This document shows positions 33,153 to 45,014 of a DNA stretch of 64,000 nt, one piece after another. Location: the NCBI RefSeq assembly GCF_010183535.1, contig NC_071332.1, positions 1,922,001 through 1,986,000 of the forward strand, read 5' to 3'. The notes under the pieces are model-generated. The model did not search any database and was not told the DNA's origin. It was given only the letters and a program-made list of their open reading frames with translations. Each line of letters begins with the position of its first letter. Position 1 is the first letter of the stretch. Made by a program: the position numbers and the translations under genes. Source of the DNA: Caenorhabditis remanei. Its lineage: Eukaryota; Nematoda; Chromadorea; Rhabditida; Rhabditidae.

Positions 33153-34977
33153 CTAATCCCTCTTCGGACGTCCCTTGAAATCATTCATCGACTCGTTTGT
33201 TCCAAAGAAGTCAGCCATCAAAACTTGAGCTTCGATTGGCAAGAGTCCGATGAGAGCAATAATTGAATAGGACGCTTTTGGCATGCACAATAATGGGCGG
33301 TCCGTCAGAATAGCCTCCATGATACACTCCACAGCGTAGTCGGCTTCAAGGATAGGGAAGAGAGCTGGGCATCTGGAAATTAGAAGTTTTAGAAGGATTA
33401 CTGTAGATTACTGTAACACTCACTTGGTCGTAACACCATCGAACATTCCGGTATTAATGAAAAACGGGCAGACAAGGGTTGTTTTGACTCCATACTTCTT
33501 TTGTGCCAAGATCTCCATTGCAATTGAGTCGTGGGCTCCGATGGCTCCGTGCTTTGAGGCACAGTAATCTACGAGTCCGACGCATCCGGTTTTTCCAGCC
33601 ATGGAGGCCACTGTGACGAGGTGACCGTGGTCTTTGCGAAGCATTGAGGGAAGGAAGTTTTTGGCGGTCTGAAAAACATGAATTTTAGTGAAAAATCTCA
33701 ATTTTCAAAAGCTTGTCACACTTTTCTACGTCAGCGCAACACTTCGAATTTTATATGGCTGTGTAGATCAAATCTCGGTCTACATTTTTGTAGTTGAAAG
33801 CTTTTTAATAGCTCTTCACGCTTTTGAGATATTGGGGTTCGAAGCCGGGGAGGAGGGGAGGGAGACGCAGAGAAGCTAGAGTCCCTCCTTGTTTTGCACG
33901 CTCTCTCGCTCCCCAACTTTGAAGGCGTATATCTCAAAGGCGTAAATAGCTATCAAAAAGTTGTCAACTACAAAAATGTAGTTATATTTTTGATCTATAA
34001 GAAAATGTAAAATTATAAAATTTTGAGCTATTCATCCCAGCAGGGCTTCCAATTTTTCTAACTTTGAGTGAAATACGTCAAAGTTTGAAAGTGTGCCCCG
34101 GTATTAGTAATTGTCCCACAATTTCAATTTTTGTATTGTAACTAGATCGAAACAAGGGCTACATTTTTGTAGTTGACCACTTTTTGATAAAGAGAAGAGA
34201 CGCAGAGAAATCAGACACTCTAGCTTCTCTGCGCTCTCTCGCCCTCCCCCATTCAGGTGCCCGATTTTAAAGGCGCATATCTCAAAACCTAGCTAAGATA
34301 TCAAAAAGTTGTCAATTACAAAAATGCAGAGCTGATTGTAAGCTACATTTTTGCTATTTACAACTTTTTGATAGCTTATCTAGTTTTCGAGATATGAGTC
34401 TTCAAAGATAGGTCATGACTAATCATGACAAGGTGAGAGTGTCTGAATTCTCTTTTGAAAACTTACATAGAAAATAGCGTTGGTGTTGACAGCCATCGTT
34501 TTCTCCATCAACTCGTCCGGGCAGTCGAAGAGTTTCTTTCCTGGAATTCACAAAATTGTTTTTCGTTAGATCCTAATTACTTAATTACTCACCTGTAACA
34601 ATCCCCGCATTATTAATCAGTATATCCACATCTCCCACAGCTTTCTTCGTCTCATCAGCCACCCGATGAATATCTTGATATTTGGACAAGTCAACTATAA
34701 ATACGCTAGCATTCCCGCCAACGGCCTCCACTTGCTTCCTCGTCTCCTCCGCTCCATCTTTATTCACATCCCAAATAATAACCTCAGCGCCGAGCTTCGC
34801 GAATTCAATAGCCATTAGCCTACCGATACCAGAGCCTGAGCCAGTGATGAGCACCTTCTTTCCTTGGACAAGCTTTCGGGGGAGGACACCGTTGGGGAGG
34901 ATATTTTTGAAAAAGTTGAGAACAATGAAGAACAGGGTGCCTAGCACCATCTTCGCACCGTCGATCACTCGGTCCAT
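33153..34977 (-). CDS. dhs-3: short-chain dehydrogenase/reductase, DHS-3-like (lipid droplet type)
   Basis: NAD(P)-dependent oxidoreductase of the classical SDR family. Exons 34593..34977, 34467..34540, 33424..33668 and 33153..33372 join to 307 residues. Residues 1-35 are a hydrophobic N-terminal segment ([17 protein letters not shown]), as in HSD17B11-type lipid droplet or ER enzymes. The cofactor loop is TGSGSGIG and the NNAG motif is present ([11 protein letters not shown]). The catalytic set is Asn, Ser (SMAGKTG region), and YCASK with Tyr and Lys. The name rests on my recollection of the C. elegans DHS-3 N-terminus and could instead be a close paralogue. A TTTTCAG acceptor 4 bases before the ATG fits SL trans-splicing. 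The 800-bp second intron is filled by two palindromic elements. Confidence 0.88.
33755..34005. mobile_element. palindromic MITE, TTGTAGTTGACAACTTT family, in dehydrogenase intron
   Basis: Inverted ends CTACATTTTTGTAGTTG and CAACTACAAAAATGTAG, each followed inward by the GAGATAT / ATATCTC block, with a GAGACGCAGAGAAG centre. A second copy lies at 34120-34390 in the same intron. Other copies: 51625-51910, 52670-52860, 53040-53290, 55690-55860, 56030-56220 and 56260-56580. Confidence 0.75.
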
Positions 34978-34984
34978 TTTTCTG

Positions 34985-36158
34985 AAAATTGAAAAATTTA
35001 AAGTTGAGATGAAAGGGGCAATCGCTAGCAAGAGAATGGCGGTTGTTGATTCATTTTTTCGGGGGCAGCGATAGAGAGAATGAGAGACGCAGACGACAAA
35101 AGAGTGATTGGTCGAGACTAGAGTTGTAAAGTAGGGGCAGCTAGAGTCTAGCGGATGGTCAGTGTTGAATGGAGAATAGGAAAATGAAAGTGGAGCCAAA
35201 CCAGTGCAAGATGCTACAGATCGATATGTGGTCCTGGCTAGGCTAGGAGGGTCTAGCGAGGTGGTCTTGGTTTTTGAGTTGTGGCAAGATGACGTGATCT
35301 ACACAGATACACAAAATACACAATGGGAGACCCTAGAGGTGACAGATGATGATGGGCAGATGGAGATAGGATATAAAATATGGACGGGCGGTACAAAGTA
35401 TTATAATTTAGAGAAAGTCAAAAAACTGGAACTGAAAATTGATAACGACTTCAGTTAGCGTGGAGCTGAGAAAAATTAGTTGAGACATGGCCAAAAATGA
35501 CCGAAAATGCTCCTAAATGCGAAAAATCCGTTCAAATCTATCAACTTCCAGTCTGATGTGGAAACCGGATAGTCTGGCGTGCCTTTGGCGCGAAAAATTG
35601 GTTCAAACGAGGCCAAAAATGACAAGAAATGCCCCGGTAAACGGAAAGGGATCACCCCTACAAAAAAGTTGTCAACTACAAAAGTGAAGCTCTAGCTCTG
35701 ATTTAAACACCCTATAAAAATTTGCAGTTTTTGACCATCCGTGATACTGTGACACCTATTCAAAGTATGGCATTCTTAACTTGACTGCGAAAATTTATAA
35801 ATTATTGGTCAGTGGTGCATATTAGAGTTGCTTGGAAGTGGAAATTCCTTTTCGTGAAGTCGGAAGTCGGAATTGACCAATCCAATAAGCCTGGTTTATG
35901 TAGCACAAGGTTTCCCCAAGATCTATGAGTCTACACCAACAAAAAAAAATACGGCAATATTTGAACTACCTAGGTCTGGCAAAAAAACGAATGAGGTGGT
36001 CTAATGAGGTGACGACGAGCCTTTCTCCTTCTTCACTGACCATCTGCAGCCTTCCCAAGCCGGCCTGTATTGCACACATACACTGTGTGCATACATTGTG
36101 TCCTTGTCATCAAGCATTAGCCACATTTTGAATAATATCGATTCACGCCCCGCCAAAA
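34985..36158. repeat. intergenic region, no confident gene
   Basis: Contains the upstream region of the dehydrogenase, a Lys/Glu-rich open frame at 35204-35458 that lacks an ATG (see rejected), a TTGTCAACTACAAAA fragment near 35660, and half of a hAT-like element near 35825 (TTAGAGTTGCTTGGAAGTGG). Confidence 0.45.
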
Positions 36159-37577
36159 ATGCCCTCCGAAGAGGCGCCTCTACGGTAAGTTTTTTGGAAA
36201 CTAACTTCCCATTGCTGGGCTTCACGGGTACCTTAATAACTCGAAACTGGCCAATATGTGACTTAAAGCTAAGGACATGAGGATTCTGAATCAAGTTTCA
36301 AATTTTGTCTAGCACTAAAATGAACAGAGTTACAGTACCGTGTAGTAAGGCATACAATTGGGATTTTTTCAGTTTTGAATGATGAGAGGGTGTTACGGTT
36401 TTACTGATTGTCCCAAAAAGTAAATTGTGTATAAATCATACAAAACAAAGGTAGAACTTCATTTTTGTAGTTGACAACTTTTTTGTACGGACAATTCCTA
36501 GAGAGTTATGGTAATTTTACTGGGACAGCTCAAAAATCACTTGCCCTGAAATTGGTCGATTTGGGGGAGAAATTACTTTGTCAATATGTAACTTGCTAGG
36601 GACTGCTCGTACAAAAAAATTGTCAACTACAAAAATGAAGTTCTATTTTTGTTCTGTAAGATCCATTAAAACATTTATTTGGTGGGACAATCAGTTATAC
36701 CGTAACAGCCTCTCAAAAATCATTTTCAACTTTGTTTGCGGACGAAAGTTCCTGCGCTTAAAATGAGTTTCTCTTTCCGACTCACAACGAGTCCGCATGC
36801 TAAAATCTGAAATTTCGAAACTTTTATTCTAGAGCCCATAAAGATGACAGTGTTGTGGAATCAGTGACTAACACAAACGACGTTCCCCAGACGCCAGGGC
36901 ACCAGCCACAACCAACTGTAAGTTTTTATACTCAAAATGTCAAAAATTTTCTTATTTTCAGACGCCCCAAGCAACCACGTCCAAAATGAATAAAAATGAT
37001 GCAATGAGACAATTCGATAACATTTTGAAAAGTCTTGATGAAGCGGATAAGCCAGATTTCCTCAATTATGTTCAAATCAAACTGAAACTCGAGGAAGAAG
37101 AAAAACAGAGAAAAGAGTTTGAGAAACGGAAGGAACATATAAAACATGAAAGTAAAGAGGTACGAGATTTGAAACTTTTTTCTATAATTTATAAAATTTC
37201 TCGAATTCCAGTACCAAGAGAAGCACGAGAAAAAGTTGCAAAAATGTGTGGCCCGTTACCACGAATACGACTACCGGTGCAGAAGAATAAAAAGTTATTA
37301 TCCTACTATGGAATGGATGTCTCCTGAAAAAGCGGAGAAAAAGCTTCAGGGCTACCGTTTGGAAGAGTTCGACGCTTTTATGAAAAGAATGAGGAAGGCG
37401 GAATCCGGCTTGTTAGAGATGGAAACTAATTATTTCCCGTATGAAATGACTTTCTATTCCGGATATTTTTCGGAGTATTTCGAGCTAAAGTGGAAGAAGA
37501 TCAAGAAGAATGCTGTAACTGCTAAAACCAATTTATCCGAGTTTTGGAAAAACAGGTCTTCGAAAGTACACAATTAA
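36159..37577 (+). CDS. unrecognised charged helical protein
   Basis: Exons 36159..36184, 36833..36917, 36962..37159 and 37212..37577 join in phase to 224 residues. The short first exon (MPSEEAPLR) is the only upstream ATG exon with the phase required by exon 2. Residues 1-50 are Pro/Thr/Gln-rich and disordered. About 65-115 is a strongly charged coiled-coil (KLEEEEKQRKEFEKRKEH). The rest is a Tyr- and Lys-rich helical region (CRRIKSYYPTMEWMSPEK). No signal peptide. The first intron is almost filled by a GTGTTACGG-family MITE. Not matched to any family I know. Confidence 0.62.
36370..36733. mobile_element. palindromic MITE, GTGTTACGG family, copy 2 (intronic)
   Basis: Left end CAGTTTTGAATGATGAGAGG then GTGTTACGG; right end CCGTAAC, then AGCCTCTCAAAAATCATTTT. 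Arms carry TTTTTGTAGTTGACAACTTT and its complement. Clear copy of the element at 9852-10222. Confidence 0.72.
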
Positions 37578-38751
37578 TTTGATAATGATTGTCAATTAAC
37601 TGATTTTGAGTAAAAACTTTTATTTCAAATTGCAAGAGTTCAAAGTGAGAACATTCCTTAAAAAGCACACGGTAATCTGAAAATACAAATTTAGTACTGG
37701 TCATAATTCTAACAACAAACCTTGGGAGTGTGTATGGGCTACTCAGATCGAAAATAGCACTTTATTTTTGCATTTAACTAGATTTCTGTACGAGAAACTA
37801 GTTAAATGCAAAATGTTGCTCTTCTACGATTGTCTGGCGTTCTATTGGCGCAAAATTTGAAATAATTTGTTATTTGTCTGTTTGCAATCATAACTAGTTG
37901 TTTTTATCAATCGATCTCGAATTAGAATGGAAAGAAATCTCAACTTGCTGTGAGAAAACAAAAATTTCGAATTAAACCTGCAAAAAAATGTTATCAAAAA
38001 ATGTATAATTTTTTCTATTTCCAAATATTTTTTTTTGCATCATGAAAAAAAGTTCGAAAAAAGTTATGTAGGCTTTCAGTTTTTCATTTTAAAAAACAAT
38101 AAAATTCAAACACCCACGCATTTGAAGACTTGGCCGCGGCCTAAATGCTTCGTAATTTCTAGGCCACGATAGCGCGCGCGTTTGAATATTATTTATTGCG
38201 CCTCAAAAACAATACACTTTCCTGACTTTTTTTCTACATTTTTTTGAAAATTGTTTGTTGGTATTGGACTCTGAATACTCGGATTAATATAAAATCACAA
38301 AACAACCGGAAAATGTGAAGCAAAAAGATTAAAAAAGCCTACAATTTACGGTAGTCTCCATTTTGGGTGTGATGACACAAGCGCGCCCCACCGCACCCAC
38401 TTTCTGGAATTGGCGCTAGAAAATTTTTCCACAAATTACCGCCGATAAAACCAAATTTTCGATTGTTTCTGTGAGATTTTTTGCATTAAAAATGTCGGAA
38501 AATGACTAATATAATTGAAAAACCTTCAATTGTACCCAAAATTGTTTTTGAAACACAAATTTCAGCCAAAGAACATAGAAATCATTTTTCTTACAAAAAT
38601 CTGTAAAAACTTCAAATTTTTACAAATTCCCTGTTCACACTGCTTTTGATTATTCAAGAATCTGATTTTAGTGTCTAGATCTGTGTTTTCGCAAGATAAA
38701 ACTGGAAAAATGCTTTTTTCGCAAACTTTCGAAAAAAAATTTCTAAAAAAA
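37578..38751. other. AT-rich intergenic region, no gene seen
   Basis: Only scattered repeat fragments, for example TAGGCCACGATAGCGCGCGCG near 38160. No signal for a gene or RNA. Confidence 0.4.
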
Positions 38752-40413
38752 ATGGAGTTTCGTTTTGCTTTTTTCTCTTCTCAAAGGAAAATTTTTTGTT
38801 TTGGCGTGGATTTGGACAGCCTGCGGATCGACAACGCCGACTACAGTGGAAGGAGAACGAAAAAGTGAGTATTCTTCTATTTTTCTGTTCCAAAGGGACG
38901 GAGACTTGCTATCTGACAGCTTTTTACCAGTAAACGGCCGCCAAATGTGTAAAACTCGGTCGTCCCGCGCTGAAGTGTCATTGTTTGTGTTGATTTACGC
39001 GGGCTATCCGCTGAAAATTGACCCAAGATGGCTTCTCTGCATCGGACACGAGTTTAGGCTGCCAGGCGGCTGCTATCTTCGGTTTTGGACAGAAAAATAG
39101 AGGAATTCCCACTTTCTAAGAGTTTTCCGCTGAGGTGGGCGTTGTTGGAGGGACCTGTAGAAAAAAGAGCGTAAAAAACTGCTCTCCAGCTTCTCTTGAC
39201 ACAAAAATTCAAAAATTTCCCAGAAACTTGCCATTTTCAGTCGAAAATTGAGTTTCTTGCTTCTGAAAACCCTATATTTCACGAATTCCCCTAATTTCTA
39301 CCGAGAACTTGCAATAATCTATATATTTTTTCAAAAAACTCTCGATTTTGACCAAAAAATTGACAAAACCCTGGAAACTAGGGTCGCTGCTCTCATTTTG
39401 TGCAATTGAGACAAGTATTTGATACTGTAGCACCCAAAAATGCAGAAACAACAGGAAGATTCTCAAAGTTCTTTGGCTGAAATTCCATTTGTTCATTAAT
39501 TTACTAAAACCCGATAGTTTCCTATTGGTTATCCGTCAAAACTGCAAAAAACCAGAAGAACCTCGACGAAAAGGAGATCAAACAACGACAGCCGATGGAA
39601 TCAACGAGGACAGGGAGCCGGTCCAGGTTTGCTCAGCTATATTTTCTTCATATGTGCCAGAAAACGGGTGCAGTACCCCTCCTCAGCCTGAAATTCCGGT
39701 CGAAACTTGATTCGCCGGGTCCATGCTGGACAAAATTATGATCGGTGTCGATTTACGGCGTAAATTGACATATTGGCGCAAGTTTTGAGCAGTTTTCGGC
39801 TGATGAGAGGGTACGGTGCCTGTAAATGCTGATCTGTCGCTGGAATTTCAGAGAGAGACCGCTTTCAGCTCTTTTGTTATCTGGAAACCAGGATTTTGGA
39901 AGTTTCTGTCTTAAAAGTAGCTTATTTTGAAATGAAAATACTGAAACTCGAGATTCTAGATGCAAAAAGAATGCTGAAAGTGGCTCTAGCGAGATTCCAG
40001 TTGCTCGAAACCACATATAAAGAAAAATTTTCAGGCGAGACATCCTGGACGGCTCTCTTCCTGTTTCTGGCGGCATTTTGAGCGAAAATTTTACATCCCG
40101 TCAACTTTTTTACGGCTTATTTCGTATCCAGACGGACATCTTGTTGATTCCGTGGTTTCAAAAACCCTTTTCTTTGAAAAAACTCTAAAACTCCAAATTT
40201 TTTAGTGATTTCGACCATGAAACCTTCTATTCCAATCATTTTCCTTGTTTCACCCGTCAACTTAGCTTTTTTCTCGTTCTTTTATACCTTCAACTGTTTT
40301 TTATTACAGGATATCGTCGCCTCCAGAAGCCTCAACCCCTCCAGAAGCCGACGTCATCAGATCCCGAAGAGGATTCCCAGAAGAAGAGTGTTAGTGTCGA
40401 TTTCCTCCGGTAA
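38752..40413 (+). CDS. possible small Arg/Gln-rich protein
   Basis: Low-confidence model. Exons 38752..38864 (GTGAGT donor), 39556..39626 (CAG|GTTTGC donor) and 40310..40413 (TTACAG acceptor) join in phase to 95 residues. The segment SGRRTKKRTSTKRRSNND continues to RWNQRGQGAGPGYRRLQK and an acidic-serine tail (SSDPEEDSQKKSV), a composition seen in RNA-binding protein tails. AATAAA follows near 40488. Other frames of the first exon are also open, so its frame is uncertain, and upstream exons may exist. Confidence 0.35.
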
Positions 40414-41749
40414 ATCGGCACAAACCTCTTCTTCCTGATTCTGGTGGCGTCGAGAACAAAGAATTTTATTCATTTTTGTTAATTTTTGCAATAAATTCTA
40501 TAATTTTTCTAATCCACGTGTTCTTTTTTTACCATTTGTCTCTGGTTTCACCCCCAGTTCTGAAACTTATCTGCATGCTTTTGATTTCTTACAGATTTTG
40601 ATATTTTTCCAATTCCGTGACTTCTTCTCTGATCTAAAAAATACGTTGGTGGCTTCGAATAGGGAATAATCTCATTTCTACTTGATTTTCAGCATTGTTA
40701 GCTTTAGAAAACCGGCAAAATCTGAAAATTTAGTCGAAAAACACCTAAATCCCTGTAATTTTCAGATTCAGAATTCCAACTTTCATAATGAGTTTTATAG
40801 CATATATGATCCACGGATGTAACCGCGCCCTACTGCACTTTATGCGAAATTATCTATATTTTCCGTGGATCTCTCTTTTTCTAGCAACTCTGAAAATCTG
40901 AATTTTTAGACAATTTTGATCTTTTTCTATTTTATGTGACCCAAGCATGCAGAAATTCAATAGCTTTCGAATGATAGTAAGATGAAGGTTCTACGACAAT
41001 TTTGAGTCGAGTTATGAGATTTTGAAAATTTGAGGCTGGGGTGCCGCGAGGCGCGAAGCTTCTGAAGTCTATCAGTGGGCTATCATCTTGTGGGGACACC
41101 TCTGAATCCCCCCGCTATGGCGCAACTGTAAATCTACCACCCTGTGGGGACACATGTGACATTATGGTAGTTGATTACATTCACTCGAAATTCAGACACT
41201 GATCCCTATCTACTAGTGGGTTACTATAATCGTACGAAGCTTTTCCATCTCGCAGTTAATTAGTTAATTAGGGATTACTGTAGATTCAAGACTACCCAGC
41301 TGGTTGGAGAAACTCTGAGAACCTGGCAGATGTGTTGGCGTTCTCATATTGAGACGTTAACAAAAACAACAATACGTGGATCGGTTTTTGTAAAAAAAAC
41401 TTTCCACCACGTGTACTTTCTTTCTCAATTTTGTAAGCTTCTCTTAAACCCGTCATCAAATCAGTTAGTGAGAATCATCGATAGGCGAGCACTCCAATTT
41501 TTTGATCTGAAAACTTTGTTACCTGTGGTTTTAGCTTTTTTCCCCTTTCATTTTATCAAGTTTCCAAAATTTTGAGCAGAAAATCATCAATTAGAGAAGA
41601 TTTCCGGAATTGGAGGAAAACTGTCAGAATCTGTATGAAAAACATATTAATTTGTAAATTTTAGGTTCTGTAAAGCTTTTTTTTCATCTATCTGCAATTT
41701 TCTCTCATAATACACATGTTTTTAAGAATATCCTCTATCTGGTATCACT
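40414..41749. other. intergenic region, no gene seen
   Basis: AT-rich, with a short GC-richer stretch at 41035-41170 where TGTGGGGACAC occurs twice about 60 bp apart. Nothing else supported. Confidence 0.4.
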
Positions 41750-44379
41750 ATGGGAAAGAAGAAGCAAAACAAGCAAAAGGCGAAGCCAATGTCCACTGAG
41801 AATCCGAAACCGGTAACCTTTTTTGCAACTTTTGCCAATGGTGCAACTGTCTCACGCTCTTTTTCAAATTTCAGAAGTCGGAAAATCATGAATTTCCTCT
41901 GATTTTCGTCCAAAATGGATGATTTTTAACTGAAACCTTGTTATTCTGATTTGAAAATGGGCGTGGCTTGTGTGATTGGCGGAGCTTCACTTCTCTGAAA
42001 AACCAGTAAAATTGTTTGCCTTTTCCTGGAAAAAGGTTTGACAAAACCAGTTTTTGTCAAATTTCACTTCAAAATATCTACCTGATTAGCTATAATACTC
42101 CGATTTTCAGGCGCCACCAGCTCCCGTTGAAGTGAAACCATCCGTTCAGGTGACACAACAAGCAAATTCTTCGTCAGAAGAGTCAAAGGAAGTTGGAAAG
42201 GTAATTACGCGATTCAGAGAGAAGGGCCGATGGCGAAGAAATCGGGTGGAAAATTCATGAAATAAATGTCTGATATTCCGAAAATTTCGCAAAACTTGTC
42301 CATCTTAAGCCATGTTTTGGCAGTTTGGTATAGGCGTGGCTTTAAGCTTGTAGGCGGAGCTACAGTACACCGTTCAAGTAACAGTTTTAGAAACTATGCA
42401 GAGTTTACTCCCAAAAATATCATTTTTCATCAGGAAATGCATTCTGAATACTCACAAAATCAGGATTTTTCCTCTCATTCTCAAATATTCTAATTGTGTT
42501 TACAGATTTCGTTGGAAATCATCAAAATTCTGGAAGTCCAGAAAGTCGGATTGTCGGAAATATTCAATGAATTCACTGGAAAAGTTCAAAAGAAAATTGA
42601 TGATGACCACGTAAGATTTCTGATTGGCTCCGAAACTCCGAAATTTTGAACCGAAAAGGCTGCTGAAATCCTTAAAATTTCCGAATTTTTGAAAATTTCC
42701 CTCACTGTTTTCTTCGATTCACCAACCAGAGTGAGCAGTATTTTGCCACAATTATCATGACACGTGAAGATGACTCTCTCCCGACCACGGGTGGTCGACT
42801 GGATAGCAAGCCGGTTTGGTAGACACACGAAGAAGGTTCGACCCCCACTCATTGCAAATTTTTTTGTTTCGCTTCTTTGCCGTTTTTTTCCAAATCTGCT
42901 AGCAATTTTATCCACAACAGCGAGCAAAACCCGTATAGGAATATGTGGATCACAAGTTTCTTGGAAAGTTTCATAAATCAGAACTTTTGGCTAGTTTTAA
43001 CAGCCTCCCGGATTTCGCAAACAAGTGAGCACTTGAAATTGATTTCTAAGGGTTAATAAGCAATCCTATATAGTCTTCGTGAACAAAATTACTTGAAAAT
43101 AGTAAAAAACAAAAATTTTACAAGAAAACCAAAAACAATTATATTGGTGGAGGGTCGAACTTTGCTAGCGTGCCTACCAAACCAACCTGCTATCCCCACG
43201 ACCACCCGATGGTGAGCGTGAGGAATCATCAAGTGCCATGATATCAGGGCGGATTATCTTTCACTCTGAGGTGAATCGAAGGAAGCAGTGAGGGAAATTT
43301 TCAAAATTTTCAAAATTATTACGGAATAGAGAAAGTGTGTGGCCTAAAAGTGAACCATCTGGACTTACGAATGTAAAGGTAGACATCTGGGGCGCTCGAA
43401 TAGAAATCGAATATTCTCGAGTAAAGTTATCCTAATAGCTGAATATTTCAGAAACAATTGGTGGAATTCATGAAGAACATGATGAACGCGAGTTCTGATC
43501 AAATGAAAACATCTGAAAAAGAGGTTGATTGTGTTTCAGAATTGAAATTTTCTCAACTAAATTTCTTTCAGAAAGAGATTCTAGAAAATAAACTATCGGA
43601 GGTCGAAAGAGAGCTGACTCTAGTTTATCACTATATGGACTTGAAAAAAGTTGAAGAAGAAAAGTAAGTTTTGCTATTTCTTGTTCTCCAAAAGGAGATG
43701 GGTGATCTAATCTTCTTTTTGTAAAAGCTATTGTTTTCATATTCTTAATTTTCAAGACGGGATAAGGTATTTTTTCTCAAATTAGAAATTTAGAACATTA
43801 ATTTAAAACTTCTGAAACTAGGATATTGAATTTTGAAATTGTGACTTCCTACAAGAGGATCTTTTACAGAACAAAATCACAGGGCGAGGTGGTTCAAAAC
43901 CTCCGAGATCAGGAAAGCCAAGATTCGAAAATCTCACAGTTCAAAACTAAGTTGGATGAGATGAACTCGCTGATATCAAAAAAAAATTTGATTATCAGAC
44001 AATATCAAGACAAAAACAATGAGTTGGGATGCGATAATGAAAAATTAGTGAGTTTAATTTCAGTTGAATACTTTCTCAGTCTGGAATGATTTCTTTACAG
44101 GAACTTGAGCTTCTGGGGGAAAAGCGTGAGAATCAAAAAACTCGTCGTCGCCTGGAAAAGGAAATTGAGAATTTGAAGAATCAGGTAATTCACAGAAACT
44201 TTTAAAAAATTCAAAATTATAATTTTCAATTTCAGTTGGATCGTCTCGCTGGACCAAGCACATCATCTTCCAGTGGACCGACGACTGAAGTATCTGCCCT
44301 CTCGTCAGATGCCAAGAACAAAGAGGTCAGCAAAATCTCACAAAAAATAGTGATCTCAAGCCAGTACCTCAGTAATTGA
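41750..44379 (+). CDS. unrecognised coiled-coil protein
   Basis: Eight exons, 41750..41812, 42111..42200, 42506..42610, 43452..43523, 43572..43663, 43870..44047, 44101..44184 and 44236..44379, join to 275 residues. N-terminus: Lys-rich (MGKKKQNKQKAKPMS), then Pro/Val/Ser-rich to residue 50. From residue 52 the protein is nearly all helix with heptads (VGLSEIFNEFTGKVQKKI, KEILENKLSEVERELTLV, QKTRRRLEKEIENLKNQ). It ends in a Ser/Thr-rich tail. Exon 6 could start 48 bases earlier (43822) in the same frame. The last exon reads through a possible GAG|GTCAGC donor at 44325, so further 3' exons are possible. The 840-bp third intron is occupied by a foldback element. No domain recognised. Confidence 0.6.
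42691..43302. mobile_element. foldback element with tRNA-like boxes, intronic
   Basis: Ends GAAAATTTCCCTCACTG and CAGTGAGGGAAATTTTC are inverted copies, followed by matching arms (TTCGATTCACC against GGTGAATCGAA). On the left arm TGGTCGACTGG (near 42792, A-box type) is followed by GGTTCGACCCC (near 42836, B-box type); the right arm carries the inverted counterpart (GAGGGTCGAACTTTGC near 43144). Confidence 0.72.
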
Positions 44380-45014
44380 AAGGATCCTCTAACTGGATAC
44401 TACTAGTTTCCATCAGCCTAGTCTTTTAGTCGGTTTATATATTTTTTCAGGCTATTTTTCGATGTTTTTTTGAGAGAAAGGACTCTGGGAAGTATGGAAA
44501 CACGTTTCATTTGACAAAATTTCGATTGAAAAACAGAGAAAAGGCATTCATCTTAAAAGTTTTATTATATTATATTTGCTTCTATGGAAAATTCGGGTTA
44601 GAAATAGCTATCAGCTCGGCGCAGTTCTTACAACTACGCTCCACCGAAATCCCCTTGAAAAATGTCTATTTTTCTCTGAGTCTCTCAATTTCGCACACAA
44701 TTTTCTTTGGTTTCGGTAGAGCGCGGTTGTAAGAAACATGTCGTGCTAATAAACAACCTTTCTTCGCCAAAAATATAGAAGGGAAACAGAGGAAAAGCTA
44801 CCGTGAACTACTATGAAAAAAGAACCATAGAGATCGAAAGAGCATATTCGAAAATCTATAAATTTGGTTTCAAAACATGCTTCATGGGCTTCTGTGAAAA
44901 GGAAATTCGAGGTCAAAGTTTGACGATTTTCAGTTTCAAAACTATGGTTCATTTTTCATGGTAGTGCTTCCCCAACTTAAAAGGTTCTCTTGCCGGTTAT
45001 TATCAGTCAGATTC
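44380..45014. repeat. intergenic region with GCGCTCTACCG palindromic repeat
   Basis: Bases 44620-44735 form a hairpin repeat (CTTACAACTACGCTCCACCG against CGGTAGAGCGCGGTTGTAAG). The same family occurs at 46985-47170, 50095-50345, 50790-50990 and 53525-53640. No gene. Confidence 0.6.

Noticed and set aside
35204..35458. 84-codon open frame with protein-like composition ([13 protein letters not shown])
   Set aside because: No ATG start, no splice acceptor in a suitable place, and no recognised family. It may be a gene relic.
42792..42850. Possible tRNA gene
   Set aside because: A and B boxes are present, but I cannot form an acceptor stem or anticodon arm. It sits on a foldback arm, so it is treated as a tRNA-like promoter relic.
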